Origin: RGIG8050 sp045588915
GTDB lineage: Bacteria > Bacillota > Clostridia > Christensenellales > UBA1242
Assembly (NCBI GenBank): GCA_045588915.1
Contig: JAZNFA010000008.1
Span: 158,546 to 222,545, forward strand
Reading direction: 5' to 3'
Length of the DNA stretch: 64,000 nucleotides
Shown in pieces: positions 10,102 through 17,208 of the stretch. The translations under genes and the position numbers were made by a program. Within the stretch, counting starts at the first letter, position 1. Every line of letters begins with the position of its first letter. Below the pieces are notes generated by a model. It ran no database searches. It was given only the letters and a program-made list of their open reading frames with translations, and was not told where the DNA came from.

Positions 10102-10362
10102 ATGACACAAAACGAAATCACAGAAATCGTAAAAAAATTTGGTAAAAAGGAAGGAGATACCGGCAGTCCTGCTGTCCAAATCGCATTGTTGTCAAAACAT
10201 ATTGCTGATTTGACCGAACACTTAAAAGTTCACAAACAAGACAAACACAGCCGTCGTGGTTTAACCTTAATGTTGGGTAAACGTAAACGTATGTTAGACT
10301 ACTTGGAAAAAACTGACCTTAACGCATTCCGTGAATTAAAAAAAGAACTTGGCTTACGTTAA
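10102..10362 (+). CDS. rpsO: 30S ribosomal protein S15
   Basis: S15 binds 16S rRNA early in small-subunit assembly. The conserved block EGDTGSPAVQIALL and KHSRRGLTLMLGKRKRMLDYL are diagnostic. ATG 10102 gives 86 residues starting MTQNEITEIVKKFG, which matches the family start. The AAAAGGAG at 10081-10088 lies 13 bases upstream, a long spacing; ATG 10090 would be too close to it (one base), so the start could still be debated. Followed by an intrinsic terminator. Confidence 0.96.
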   Translation: MTQNEITEIVKKFGKKEGDTGSPAVQIALLSKHIADLTEHLKVHKQDKHSRRGLTLMLGKRKRMLDYLEKTDLNAFRELKKELGLR

Positions 10363-10386
10363 TCTATTTTAAAAATTGTTTTTTAG

Positions 10387-10416
10387 ACCTTTATCATAAT
10401 GATGAAGGTTTTTTTT
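10387..10416 (+). terminator. Intrinsic terminator after rpsO
   Basis: Stem ACCTTTATC / GATGAAGGT (one T-G wobble) with a five-base loop ATAAT, followed by eight T. One of the few clear intrinsic terminators in the window. Confidence 0.8.
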
Positions 10417-10457
10417 ATGTTTTTTTACGGATGAAATTGAAGATTACAAGAAATCGG

Positions 10458-10487
10458 TTGATTTTTTTTTTTTTTTTCTATTATAAG
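10458..10487 (+). promoter_or_regulatory. Promoter with a 16-T spacer, candidate phase-variable switch
   Basis: TTGATT (10458-10463), 18-base spacer, TATAAG (10482-10487). Sixteen consecutive T (10462-10477) fill most of the spacer and run into the -35 box. Gain or loss of one T by slippage would change the spacing and so the promoter strength of the surface-protein gene at 10539. Confidence 0.5.
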
Positions 10488-10538
10488 TTTAGTAGTAGTG
10501 CCACATACTAATGCTGGGACTATACAAAAGGAGAACAA

Positions 10539-11735
10539 ATGAATAATAAATTATTTCGTATTTTAATCTTATTTATTTCCGTTTGTGTTGCTTCGGTGAC
10601 AACATTATTGGCTGTCAGCTTCGGTTTGTCCAACACAGGCTTGTCGAACAAAAACAACCAATTGGACGAAGAAAATAAAGACTTAAACGATGAAGTTCAA
10701 GAATTGAACAAAGTTGTCGACAAGTTGCAAGATACCATTGATAACTTGGATGAACATGCTGCCATTGCTACTTATGTTGTCGACGGTGCAGTTTGGCGCA
10801 TTCAAATTGTTCAAAAAAATAAAGAATTTGAGTTGCCGGTAATAGAAGAAACTGATACTCAAGTTTATAATGGTTGGAAAATTGATGGTATTGGCGAATC
10901 AATGACCAAATGCGCAATTACGGATGATACAGAATTTGTGCTTGATATGGTAAACAAGGACTGGGTCAAAGTTAATTGGTACGGTTTAAATAATTTCAAT
11001 GCAAACAACATTTGGACGGACGGTACCGATTATTATTACAGTGATGGTACATACCATTTCAAAAAAGATGCAGCGAACAACGCTTGGGAACAAGTAACTT
11101 GGTCGGGTTTAACCGATTTTAAGGGACAATATGTTTGGAATTATAACGGCAAAACATATTATTCGTATGCTACTACGACAGGCGGAGGAAACAAAAATTA
11201 CGTTTTGAATACAGCTAACAATACGTGGCTCACCACCGGTTGGTCAGAATTTCTTGTAGGTAATTATATTTTTGTCATCGATGGAGTTTGTTACTATAAT
11301 GATATGACTTCTCCATTTACTGGTGAGTATAGGTTTGACGGTGAAACTTGGGAGAAAATTTCTGCTGGTAACATTATTGGTGGTTCTGTTTGGACTGATG
11401 GAATTGATTTTTATGCTTGTAACACTACGCCAGGTCGGTATGGTGGTAATCTGATATGGAACCGTAATACTGGCAAATGGGAAACCATCTCGTGGAAAGG
11501 TGTGGTGGCTAATGCGACTGATGATAGAATGTATGGCCGTAATGTTTGGACGGACGGCACCAACTTGTATTATTCCAGTAGTGTAGCAAATGCCGTCATT
11601 GATATTAAAAACCTTACTTTATCTGAAAAAACATGGATTGGTGGACCAAGTAGTTTGGATGGACAAGATATTTGGACGGACGGCGAAAACATTTATTATT
11701 CAAACGGTAGCGAACAATATGTTTTTGCAAAATAA
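10539..11735 (+). CDS. Membrane-anchored or secreted WTDG-repeat protein
   Basis: Not a named family that I recognise. Residues about 7-29 form a hydrophobic signal or anchor; 38-75 are a charged heptad-rich coiled coil; the rest is built of five to six related units with the pattern [NVI]-W-T-D-G-x-x-x-Y-Y-S, separated by 40-50 residues that each contain a W-x-x-x-x-W-x-G element. Clear units start NIWTDGTDYYYSDG, SVWTDGIDFYACN, NVWTDGTNLYYSS and DIWTDGENIYYSNG; two are more divergent. Aromatic-Gly repeats of this length suggest a kelch-like beta-propeller facing the outside, perhaps binding glycans; that is inference. It has a strong AAAAGGAG site, stands alone between two terminator or promoter regions, and has a poly-T promoter. 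Confidence 0.8.
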   Translation: MNNKLFRILILFISVCVASVTTLLAVSFGLSNTGLSNKNNQLDEENKDLNDEVQELNKVVDKLQDTIDNLDEHAAIATYVVDGAVWRIQIVQKNKEFELPVIEETDTQVYNGWKIDGIGESMTKCAITDDTEFVLDMVNKDWVKVNWYGLNNFNANNIWTDGTDYYYSDGTYHFKKDAANNAWEQVTWSGLTDFKGQYVWNYNGKTYYSYATTTGGGNKNYVLNTANNTWLTTGWSEFLVGNYIFVIDGVCYYNDMTSPFTGEYRFDGETWEKISAGNIIGGSVWTDGIDFYACNTTPGRYGGNLIWNRNTGKWETISWKGVVANATDDRMYGRNVWTDGTNLYYSSSVANAVIDIKNLTLSEKTWIGGPSSLDGQDIWTDGENIYYSNGSEQYVFAK

Positions 11736-11760
11736 TTAACATAAAAAAATCATTTGACTA

Positions 11761-11788
11761 TTGACATTTGATTGTTGTATGATATAAT
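11761..11788 (+). promoter_or_regulatory. infC operon promoter
   Basis: Consensus TTGACA (11761-11766), 16-base spacer, TATAAT (11783-11788). It produces a leader of about 150 bases before infC. Confidence 0.75.
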
Positions 11789-11794
11789 TATAAT

Positions 11795-11930
11795 TGAAAA
11801 AAAGAAGAAATAACCATTTCTCACCTTACTTGCCGATTATTCGTGCGTGAAGGTCAACAAAAAATTACCCCCAAAATTTTTTGTGGAATGTATTAAGAAG
11901 TGGTTATTAACACTTCTTTTTTCATTATAA
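11795..11930 (+). ncRNA. L20-type ribosomal leader with attenuator, upstream of infC-rpmI-rplT
   Basis: The leader contains mutually exclusive pairings. AGAAGTGGTTATT (11896-11908) can pair over 13 positions (one G-U) with AATAACCATTTCT (11809-11821). Alternatively AAGAAGTG (11895-11902) pairs with CACTTCTT (11911-11918) to make a hairpin followed by T run 11917-11922, an intrinsic terminator. Between them, ACCTT and AAGGT can form an inner stem. In Bacillus the same operon is repressed by L20 binding to such a leader; the position and architecture match, so autoregulation by L20 is inferred. Confidence 0.75.
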
Positions 11931-11944
11931 GGAGGTAATTTAAC

Positions 11945-12484
11945 ATTTTTAAAGAATTGAAAATTAACAGCGAAATTTCTTGTCCGGAATTAAGGGTGAT
12001 TGGTGCTGATAATGAAATGATTGGAATCATCACTTTGGCTCAGGCATTGAAATTGGCCGATGAAGCAGGGTTGGATTTGGTTTTAATTACTGAAACTTCA
12101 AAACCACCTGTAGCGAAAATTATTGATTATTCAAAGTTTCGTTACGAACAAATTAAAAAAGAAAAAAACCAACGTAAAGAACAACGCAAGAATATGATTG
12201 ATATTAAAGAAGTTCAATTATCAATCGGTATTCAAGAAAACGAAATTGCTTTCAAATTGAATAAAGCTCGTGAGTTCATTATGGATGGTGACAAAGTAAA
12301 AGTTTGTATCAATCGCTTACGTGGTCGAAAAACTCAATTAGCAGATAAAGGTGTCGCTGTGGTATCACAATTTGCTGAAAGAATGTTGGATATTGCCGAT
12401 ATTGAAACTCCAGTTGCAAAATCTGGTGTACCGGGACGTAACATTAACATTATGGCTATGTTAGCCCCCAAAAAAAAGAAATAA
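11945..12484 (+). CDS. infC: Translation initiation factor IF-3 (ATT start)
   Basis: IF-3 prevents 50S joining and proofreads start codons. The N-domain has ELRVIGADNEMIGI and the C-domain has PPVAKIIDYSKFRYEQ and LSIGIQENEIAFKL. The perfect AAGGAGG at 11929-11935 sits nine bases before an ATT at 11945, and no ATG lies in the right place; the next possible start is TTG 11957, 21 bases from the site and therefore unlikely. ATT (AUU) is the well-known rare infC start used for autoregulation by IF-3 itself. The product is 179 residues. First gene of infC-rpmI-rplT. Confidence 0.95.
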   Translation: MFKELKINSEISCPELRVIGADNEMIGIITLAQALKLADEAGLDLVLITETSKPPVAKIIDYSKFRYEQIKKEKNQRKEQRKNMIDIKEVQLSIGIQENEIAFKLNKAREFIMDGDKVKVCINRLRGRKTQLADKGVAVVSQFAERMLDIADIETPVAKSGVPGRNINIMAMLAPKKKK

Positions 12485-12500
12485 AGGAGAGAATGAGATT

Positions 12501-12692
12501 ATGCCCAAGATGAAAACTCATAGCGGTGCTAAAAAAAGATTTAAAGCTCGCAAAAATGACGTTAAACGTGCGATGAAAAATAAGAATCACATCTTAAACA
12601 AAAAAACACGTGAACGCAAACGTAAATTACGTCACGGTGCTGTTGTAAGTAGTTCTGACGAAAAAACAATTAGGAGGTTGATTCAAAAATGA
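12501..12692 (+). CDS. rpmI: 50S ribosomal protein L35
   Basis: Sixty-three residues, very basic, opening MPKMKTHSGAKKRFKA, the L35 signature. AAAGGAG lies upstream of ATG 12501. Its TGA overlaps the rplT ATG by four bases. Confidence 0.98.
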   Translation: MPKMKTHSGAKKRFKARKNDVKRAMKNKNHILNKKTRERKRKLRHGAVVSSSDEKTIRRLIQK

Positions 12693-13042
12693 GAATTAAA
12701 CGTAGTGTCAATGCTTTGAAGAAACGTCGTAAGACCTTAAAATTAGCGAAAGGTTATCGTGCTACCAAATCAAACTTGTATCGTGTTGCTCGTGAACAAG
12801 TTATGAAATCTGGTCAATATGCTTATGTTGGTCGTCGTTTGAAAAAACGTGATTTCCGTAAGTTATGGATTGCTCGTATTAACGCTGCTGCTCGTCAAAA
12901 TGATATTACTTACAGTCGTTTGATGGATGGTTTGAAAAAAGCTAACATTAACATTAACCGTAAGATGTTGTCAGAATTGGCTATTAACGATGCTGCTGCA
13001 TTTGCATCTTTAGTAGAAACAGCAAAGAAGAATTTGGCGTAA
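12689..13042 (+). CDS. rplT: 50S ribosomal protein L20
   Basis: L20 is an early assembly protein of the large subunit and the likely repressor of this operon. Family blocks KGYRATKSNLYRVAREQV and RLKKRDFRKLWIARINAA are intact, and the length of 117 is standard. AGGAGG lies upstream of ATG 12689 inside rpmI; translation is coupled through ATGA. Confidence 0.98.
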   Translation: MRIKRSVNALKKRRKTLKLAKGYRATKSNLYRVAREQVMKSGQYAYVGRRLKKRDFRKLWIARINAAARQNDITYSRLMDGLKKANININRKMLSELAINDAAAFASLVETAKKNLA

Positions 13043-13045
13043 CCG

Positions 13046-13678
13046 ATGGAAATAACAACTAAGATTTTAAAGAAACTTCTTGCCAAAAAATATAGGCAGG
13101 AGTTTTCTTTATGTATACTTGAGGGTGAAAAAATTATCAATGACAATATGGATTTGGTAGTAAAAATCTTTCCTGAAGATACGTTAAAAAATTTAGAAAA
13201 TTATCACGGTCGTGTGGCTGTGGCGCGCATTCCGCAACCAACTACGCCGACCACTCCTTTTTTAGTGCTTGATCGCATTCAAGACCCAGGTAATATGGGT
13301 ACATTATTGCGTACAGCATTTGCTTTTGGTTTTAAAACAATTTACACAATTGATTGTGTTGATCCTTATTCCCCTAAGGTTATACGTGCCAGCAGTGGAA
13401 TGGGATTACGTTTAAATATTATTGATACGGATTATGACAGTTTGCCGACTAATACTTTGTATTATTTAGCTGATTTGGGTGGAAGCAATCCAACACCAAT
13501 TAAAGAGACGAACTATGGAATTGTGTTAGGTAATGAAGGTCAGGGTATCAATCCAATTTTTTATCAAAAGCCACACAAAGTAGTTACTATTCCGATGGTT
13601 ACCGATTGCGAATCTTTAAACGTAGCAGTTGCAGGTGGCATCATTATGTGTTATACTCATTTCTATGAGTGGACATAA
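13046..13678 (+). CDS. TrmH/SpoU family RNA 2'-O-methyltransferase
   Basis: SPOUT-fold methyltransferase with the three family motifs: LDRIQDPGNMGTLLRTA, GIVLGNEGQGI and the knot motif with SLNVAVAGGII. These bind SAM and form the trefoil knot. The usual N-terminal substrate-binding extension is short (210 residues in total against about 250). Location right after rplT matches Bacillus ysgA, so a 23S rRNA substrate is likely but unproven. Its 3' end overlaps yebC by 14 bases. Confidence 0.9.
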   Translation: MEITTKILKKLLAKKYRQEFSLCILEGEKIINDNMDLVVKIFPEDTLKNLENYHGRVAVARIPQPTTPTTPFLVLDRIQDPGNMGTLLRTAFAFGFKTIYTIDCVDPYSPKVIRASSGMGLRLNIIDTDYDSLPTNTLYYLADLGGSNPTPIKETNYGIVLGNEGQGINPIFYQKPHKVVTIPMVTDCESLNVAVAGGIIMCYTHFYEWT

Positions 13679-14378
13679 TAAATGGAGTAAAATACATCGT
13701 AAAAAAGGTCTTGCCGACGCAGCACGTAGTAACGTTTATACCAAACTAGGTAAAGAAATTATTGTTGCTGTTAAAATGGGAGGCAGTGGTGATCCTGAAT
13801 TAAATAGCAAATTAAAAGAAGTCATTGCTAAAGCAAAAAGTAATAATATGCCAAACGACAATATTAAACGTGCTATTGCGAAAGGGCTTGGCGATGGCAA
13901 TGATGCTAACTATGATGCTATGGTTTATGAAGGTTATGGTCCAGCTGGTGTTGCTGTGATTGTTGAAGCCTTAACCAATAACAAAAATCGTACTGCCGGT
14001 GATGTACGTTCTTATTTTGATAAATCTGGTGGTGCATTGGGTGTTTCCGGTTCGGTTTCATTTTTATTTAATCGTTTAGGTTTAATTAGTATTGCTAACC
14101 AAACCGAAGATAATTTGTTAGAAATTTTGATTGATAGTCCAATTGAAGATATGTCTACCGAAGATGATATTGTAACGATTACAGTAAAACCAGAAAATTT
14201 TAATGGTGTTTTAACTGTTTTAGAGCAAAATAAAATCCAAACTGAAAGTGCAGAAATTGCAATGGTTCCAATGTCGACTGTTGCTATTCCTGATGATAAA
14301 GTTGCAAGTTTCGAAAAGTTAATTGATACATTGGAAAATAACGAAGACGTACAAGCGGTTTATCACAATGCCGAATAA
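13665..14378 (+). CDS. yebC: YebC/PmpR family (TACO1-like) protein
   Basis: MSGHNKWSKIHRKKG and the NMPNDNIKRAIAKG region identify the YebC family, followed by the YEGYGPAGVAVIVEALT block. These proteins have been described as transcription regulators in some bacteria and, more recently, as translation factors relieving stalls at proline stretches; the role here is not decided by sequence. ATG 13665 lies inside the end of the methyltransferase gene and gives the canonical N-terminus. Overlaps ruvC by 11 bases. Confidence 0.95.
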   Translation: MSGHNKWSKIHRKKGLADAARSNVYTKLGKEIIVAVKMGGSGDPELNSKLKEVIAKAKSNNMPNDNIKRAIAKGLGDGNDANYDAMVYEGYGPAGVAVIVEALTNNKNRTAGDVRSYFDKSGGALGVSGSVSFLFNRLGLISIANQTEDNLLEILIDSPIEDMSTEDDIVTITVKPENFNGVLTVLEQNKIQTESAEIAMVPMSTVAIPDDKVASFEKLIDTLENNEDVQAVYHNAE

Positions 14379-14868
14379 AGTTATTATGGGAATTGACCCT
14401 GGCTTTGGGATTATGGGCTGGGGCGTAATTAAGTTGTCGGATGAAGAAATTAGTTTAATTGATTACGGTGCAATTGAAACCGACAAAGAACAAGACTTTG
14501 GTCAACGTTTATGTCAAATTAACGACCGTTTAGCCAGTCTTTTTGAAGAATATAAACCTGATGACATTGCGATTGAGGAATTGTTTTTTGCTGCCAATGT
14601 TACTACTGGATTAAAAGTTGCAGCAGCTCGTGGGATCGCTTTGATGCGCGCAACGTATTATCATGGTGAGGTTTTTAATTATAAACCTAACCAAATCAAA
14701 ATTGCGATTACTGGTGGTTGCAAGGCTAAGAAAAAAGAAATGCAAGCCGCAGTCGGTAAAATTCTTAATCAAGAACAAAAAATTAAACCAGACGATGCTG
14801 CTGATGCTTTGGCAATTGCACTTACGCACGCTTTTACTTTATGCGGAGGTCTTTCCCCTCAAAAATAA
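14368..14868 (+). CDS. ruvC: Holliday junction resolvase RuvC
   Basis: RNase H-fold nuclease that resolves Holliday junctions. Catalytic acids are seen in MGIDPGFG, IAIEELFF and DDAADALAIALTHA. 166 residues, standard length. Start ATG 14368 overlaps yebC. ruvA and ruvB are not in this window. Its last 35 bases overlap the convergent dnaI gene. Confidence 0.95.
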   Translation: MPNKVIMGIDPGFGIMGWGVIKLSDEEISLIDYGAIETDKEQDFGQRLCQINDRLASLFEEYKPDDIAIEELFFAANVTTGLKVAAARGIALMRATYYHGEVFNYKPNQIKIAITGGCKAKKKEMQAAVGKILNQEQKIKPDDAADALAIALTHAFTLCGGLSPQK

Positions 14869-15553
14869 TTGCAACACATTTTGCTTTATCAAAAATACGC
14901 CCAAAGATACGGTCTTCATAGCGATTTGAAATTTGGTCTTTTGATAGATTGGTTGTAATAATTAAAGATTTGTTATTACTGTATCTTTCGTTAATTACGG
15001 TGTAGAGTAATTCGTCACCGTTTTTTATGGATGGTTCAGCACCTAAATCATCAATAATAAGTAAATCACTTTCAAAGAAATCGTTTGGTACGGCATTATC
15101 TTGACCAAATAAATGATCTTTCATTCTTTTAATTAAATTGAAAGTATTTGTAAAATGAACCTTAAAACCATTTTGTGATAAAATATTTTCAATAAGTTTA
15201 GCGCAATAAGTTTTACCAGTTCCTGTTGGTCCAGTCAAAATTAAACTTTTAATTTTATTTGGGAAAGTGTTGATATATTGATTAAGTGATTCTAAAATTT
15301 TTGAATCAATTTTTTTGCAAACCGTAAGGTCAAATTTCTCTTTTGGTTGATTTTCGGTATCAAGGTTTTTAATATAGCTTAAAAGCTCTTGGTCACGTTT
15401 TTCTTTGAGTTGAAGATATTTTTGTTTATCAATTTCTGGATTGTTTTTTCCTAATTCGTAAGCCATTGTACGGACTTGGTCATCAAGTTCTCGAAATTTT
15501 TTACTTTTTCTTGCATTTACGATTAAATCATAACGATAAAAATTTGCTGACAT
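14834..15553 (-). CDS. dnaI: Replicative helicase loader, DnaI/DnaC-type AAA+ ATPase
   Basis: AAA+ loader for the replicative helicase. Walker A is LTGPTGTGKTYCAK, Walker B LLIIDDLGAE, sensor 1 IITTNLS, and an arginine-finger-like segment RYEDRIFGRI follows. The N-terminal 80 residues are helical and carry no visible zinc-binding cysteine set. ATG 15553 lies nine bases after a perfect AAAGGAGG. The gene overlaps the end of dnaD by 26 bases, so the two are co-expressed. The 3' end runs 35 bases into ruvC on the other strand. Confidence 0.9.
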   Translation of the reverse strand: MSANFYRYDLIVNARKSKKFRELDDQVRTMAYELGKNNPEIDKQKYLQLKEKRDQELLSYIKNLDTENQPKEKFDLTVCKKIDSKILESLNQYINTFPNKIKSLILTGPTGTGKTYCAKLIENILSQNGFKVHFTNTFNLIKRMKDHLFGQDNAVPNDFFESDLLIIDDLGAEPSIKNGDELLYTVINERYSNNKSLIITTNLSKDQISNRYEDRIFGRIFDKAKCVAIIFEGKDLRIK

Positions 15554-16256
15554 CAGTTTCAACCTCCTTTAATTCCTCTTCAGAATAACTGTGTTTAATG
15601 AATTCTTTATTTGTAGGTTTCTTTTTGCGTATTTCTTTAATCAATGCTGTAAGCGCATTTTGGTCTTGTTGTGCTAATTTGAATTTCTCGGCAACAGCTG
15701 TATAAGTGGTTAAGCCTTCATAGGCTAAATTTTTTGCAACTGTAAGAATGTAAGCATAACCAACAGTAAAGCCTTTAATTTGCACGCAATTTTTAATAAC
15801 TAATAACAGGGCATCGGGTTCAAAGTGCATACTTTCCATAAAAGCATAGTATTCGTGGTATTCGGTTGTTGTTATCATACGACCATCTAAAATAGCTTGC
15901 GCTTTCGTGTTAAATTCGTCGTATTGACCTTTGGGTAATTCGCGAACTTTGGCCGAGTTGCGTTTAATTGGTAAGTATTTTATTTCAAAAGGAATCGTGT
16001 CTAAAACTTGGACTAAGTTTTGTTTTTCCCAGTATTCAAAAGCATCTTTAATGTTGGCAGCACTAATACCGAGTTTGGTACTCATTGCTTCAATTGTATT
16101 GTCTGCACTAGTTGCATTTTGACATAAATATAAACCATACAAGTAAACACGAACACAATCGCCGTTTGCGTACGGCAAATGTTCTTCAAAAAAAATATTT
16201 GAAATGTTTGTGTATCCGGTGGATGCATAACCACGTGAAAATGATACTAAACCCAT
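15528..16256 (-). CDS. DnaD/DnaB-family primosomal protein
   Basis: 242 residues. The N-terminal half is a winged-helix-like region (SRGYASTGYTNISNIFFEEH and LYLCQNATSADNTIEAM...). The C-terminal DDBH2-type helical domain holds KGFTVGYAYILTVAKNLAYEG, close to the family YYxxI-like signature. DnaD and DnaB remodel DNA at origins and hand the helicase to DnaI, which is the next gene and overlaps it. ATG 16256 is chosen because a TATAAT ends seven bases upstream. It begins 13 bases after dapA. Confidence 0.85.
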   Translation of the reverse strand: MGLVSFSRGYASTGYTNISNIFFEEHLPYANGDCVRVYLYGLYLCQNATSADNTIEAMSTKLGISAANIKDAFEYWEKQNLVQVLDTIPFEIKYLPIKRNSAKVRELPKGQYDEFNTKAQAILDGRMITTTEYHEYYAFMESMHFEPDALLLVIKNCVQIKGFTVGYAYILTVAKNLAYEGLTTYTAVAEKFKLAQQDQNALTALIKEIRKKKPTNKEFIKHSYSEEELKEVETDVSKFLSL

Positions 16257-16263
16257 AAAAATA

Positions 16264-16293
16264 ATTATATCATTGAATTGGGATGAGTGGCAA
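16264..16293 (-). promoter_or_regulatory. dnaD-dnaI promoter, leaderless geometry
   Basis: On the minus strand TTGCCA (16293-16288), 18-base spacer, TATAAT (16269-16264), then seven bases to ATG 16256. The promoter overlaps the final codons of dapA. Confidence 0.6.
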
Positions 16294-17115
16294 GCGTAAT
16301 ACATTTTTTATTAGCCCACGATGAGCTAATTCATATTTTATCGGAATTGGATTAACAATGCGAAAAAGTGATTCATAAAAGGGAAGTTCTTTTTGAAAAA
16401 TGTTTAAAGCAATTTGAATTTTACCGTTATTGTAAGCTTGCCAAATCTTCTTTAAAGGTGCAACTTCGATGTTTGATGCAACTGATATGATTCCTCGGCA
16501 GCCAACAGCGTAAGCAGGTAAAGATAAGGTATCATCACCACAATAAACAGCTGTATTAGTGCATAGGTTTACAACTTGTGTAATTTGGTGAATATTTCCG
16601 CTTGCTTCTTTGATTCCTGCTATATTAGGTAATGAAGCAATACGGACCATAGTTTCTGGTGTTATGTTGACCCCTGTGCGTGAGGGTATGTTATAAACAA
16701 TTGTTGGTAATGTTATGTTTTCAGTGATTGTTTTAAAGTACTGATAGATTCCGTCTTGCGAACTTTTGTTGTAATAGGGTGCTGTTACCATAATTCCGAC
16801 TTTTTGTTGTTTGTTATTTGTGACTTGTTTAACATATTTGCCGAGTTCAATAATTCTTGCTGGGTCATTGCCACCAATGCCGAAAATTATGGGTATACGA
16901 TTTTGCACTGTTTTTACAGCACATTCTATAATGGCGTAACGTTCTTGATTTGATAAAGTTGAAATTTCGCCAGTTGTTCCTAAAATGATGAGTGCATCAA
17001 CTTGCATTTGTATTTGTCGCTCGATTAATTTCTCTAATGTTGGAAAATCTACTTGTTGGTTGGTTTTAAATGGTGTAACTAAGGCAGTTGCAATTCCCGT
17101 AAAAATTGGTTCCAT
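16270..17115 (-). CDS. dapA: 4-hydroxy-tetrahydrodipicolinate synthase
   Basis: Class I aldolase condensing pyruvate with aspartate semialdehyde, the entry step to diaminopimelate and lysine, and to dipicolinate in spore formers. LGTTGE carries the catalytic Thr pair, VYNIPSRTG the catalytic Tyr and substrate Arg, and IAGIKEASGN the Schiff-base Lys. 281 residues, slightly short. No other dap gene is adjacent. A TATACC hexamer ends five bases before ATG 17115, a weak leaderless-type promoter. Confidence 0.95.
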   Translation of the reverse strand: MEPIFTGIATALVTPFKTNQQVDFPTLEKLIERQIQMQVDALIILGTTGEISTLSNQERYAIIECAVKTVQNRIPIIFGIGGNDPARIIELGKYVKQVTNNKQQKVGIMVTAPYYNKSSQDGIYQYFKTITENITLPTIVYNIPSRTGVNITPETMVRIASLPNIAGIKEASGNIHQITQVVNLCTNTAVYCGDDTLSLPAYAVGCRGIISVASNIEVAPLKKIWQAYNNGKIQIALNIFQKELPFYESLFRIVNPIPIKYELAHRGLIKNVLRLPLIPIQ

Positions 17116-17170
17116 AGTTTGGTATATGAGAGACGCGTAGAAATTGGTAACTTATTGGAAATAAAATAAT

Positions 17171-17199
17171 TTGTAGACATGCAAAATTTATGGTATAAT
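17171..17199 (+). promoter_or_regulatory. secD promoter, leaderless geometry
   Basis: TTGTAG (17171-17176), 17-base spacer, TATAAT (17194-17199), nine bases to ATG 17209. Confidence 0.65.
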
Positions 17200-17208
17200 T
17201 ATTCTTAT

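Noticed and set aside
10462..10477. Sixteen-T run read as a transcription terminator tail
   Set aside because: No hairpin precedes it; the true rpsO terminator is at 10387-10416, and the run sits between plausible -35 and -10 boxes.
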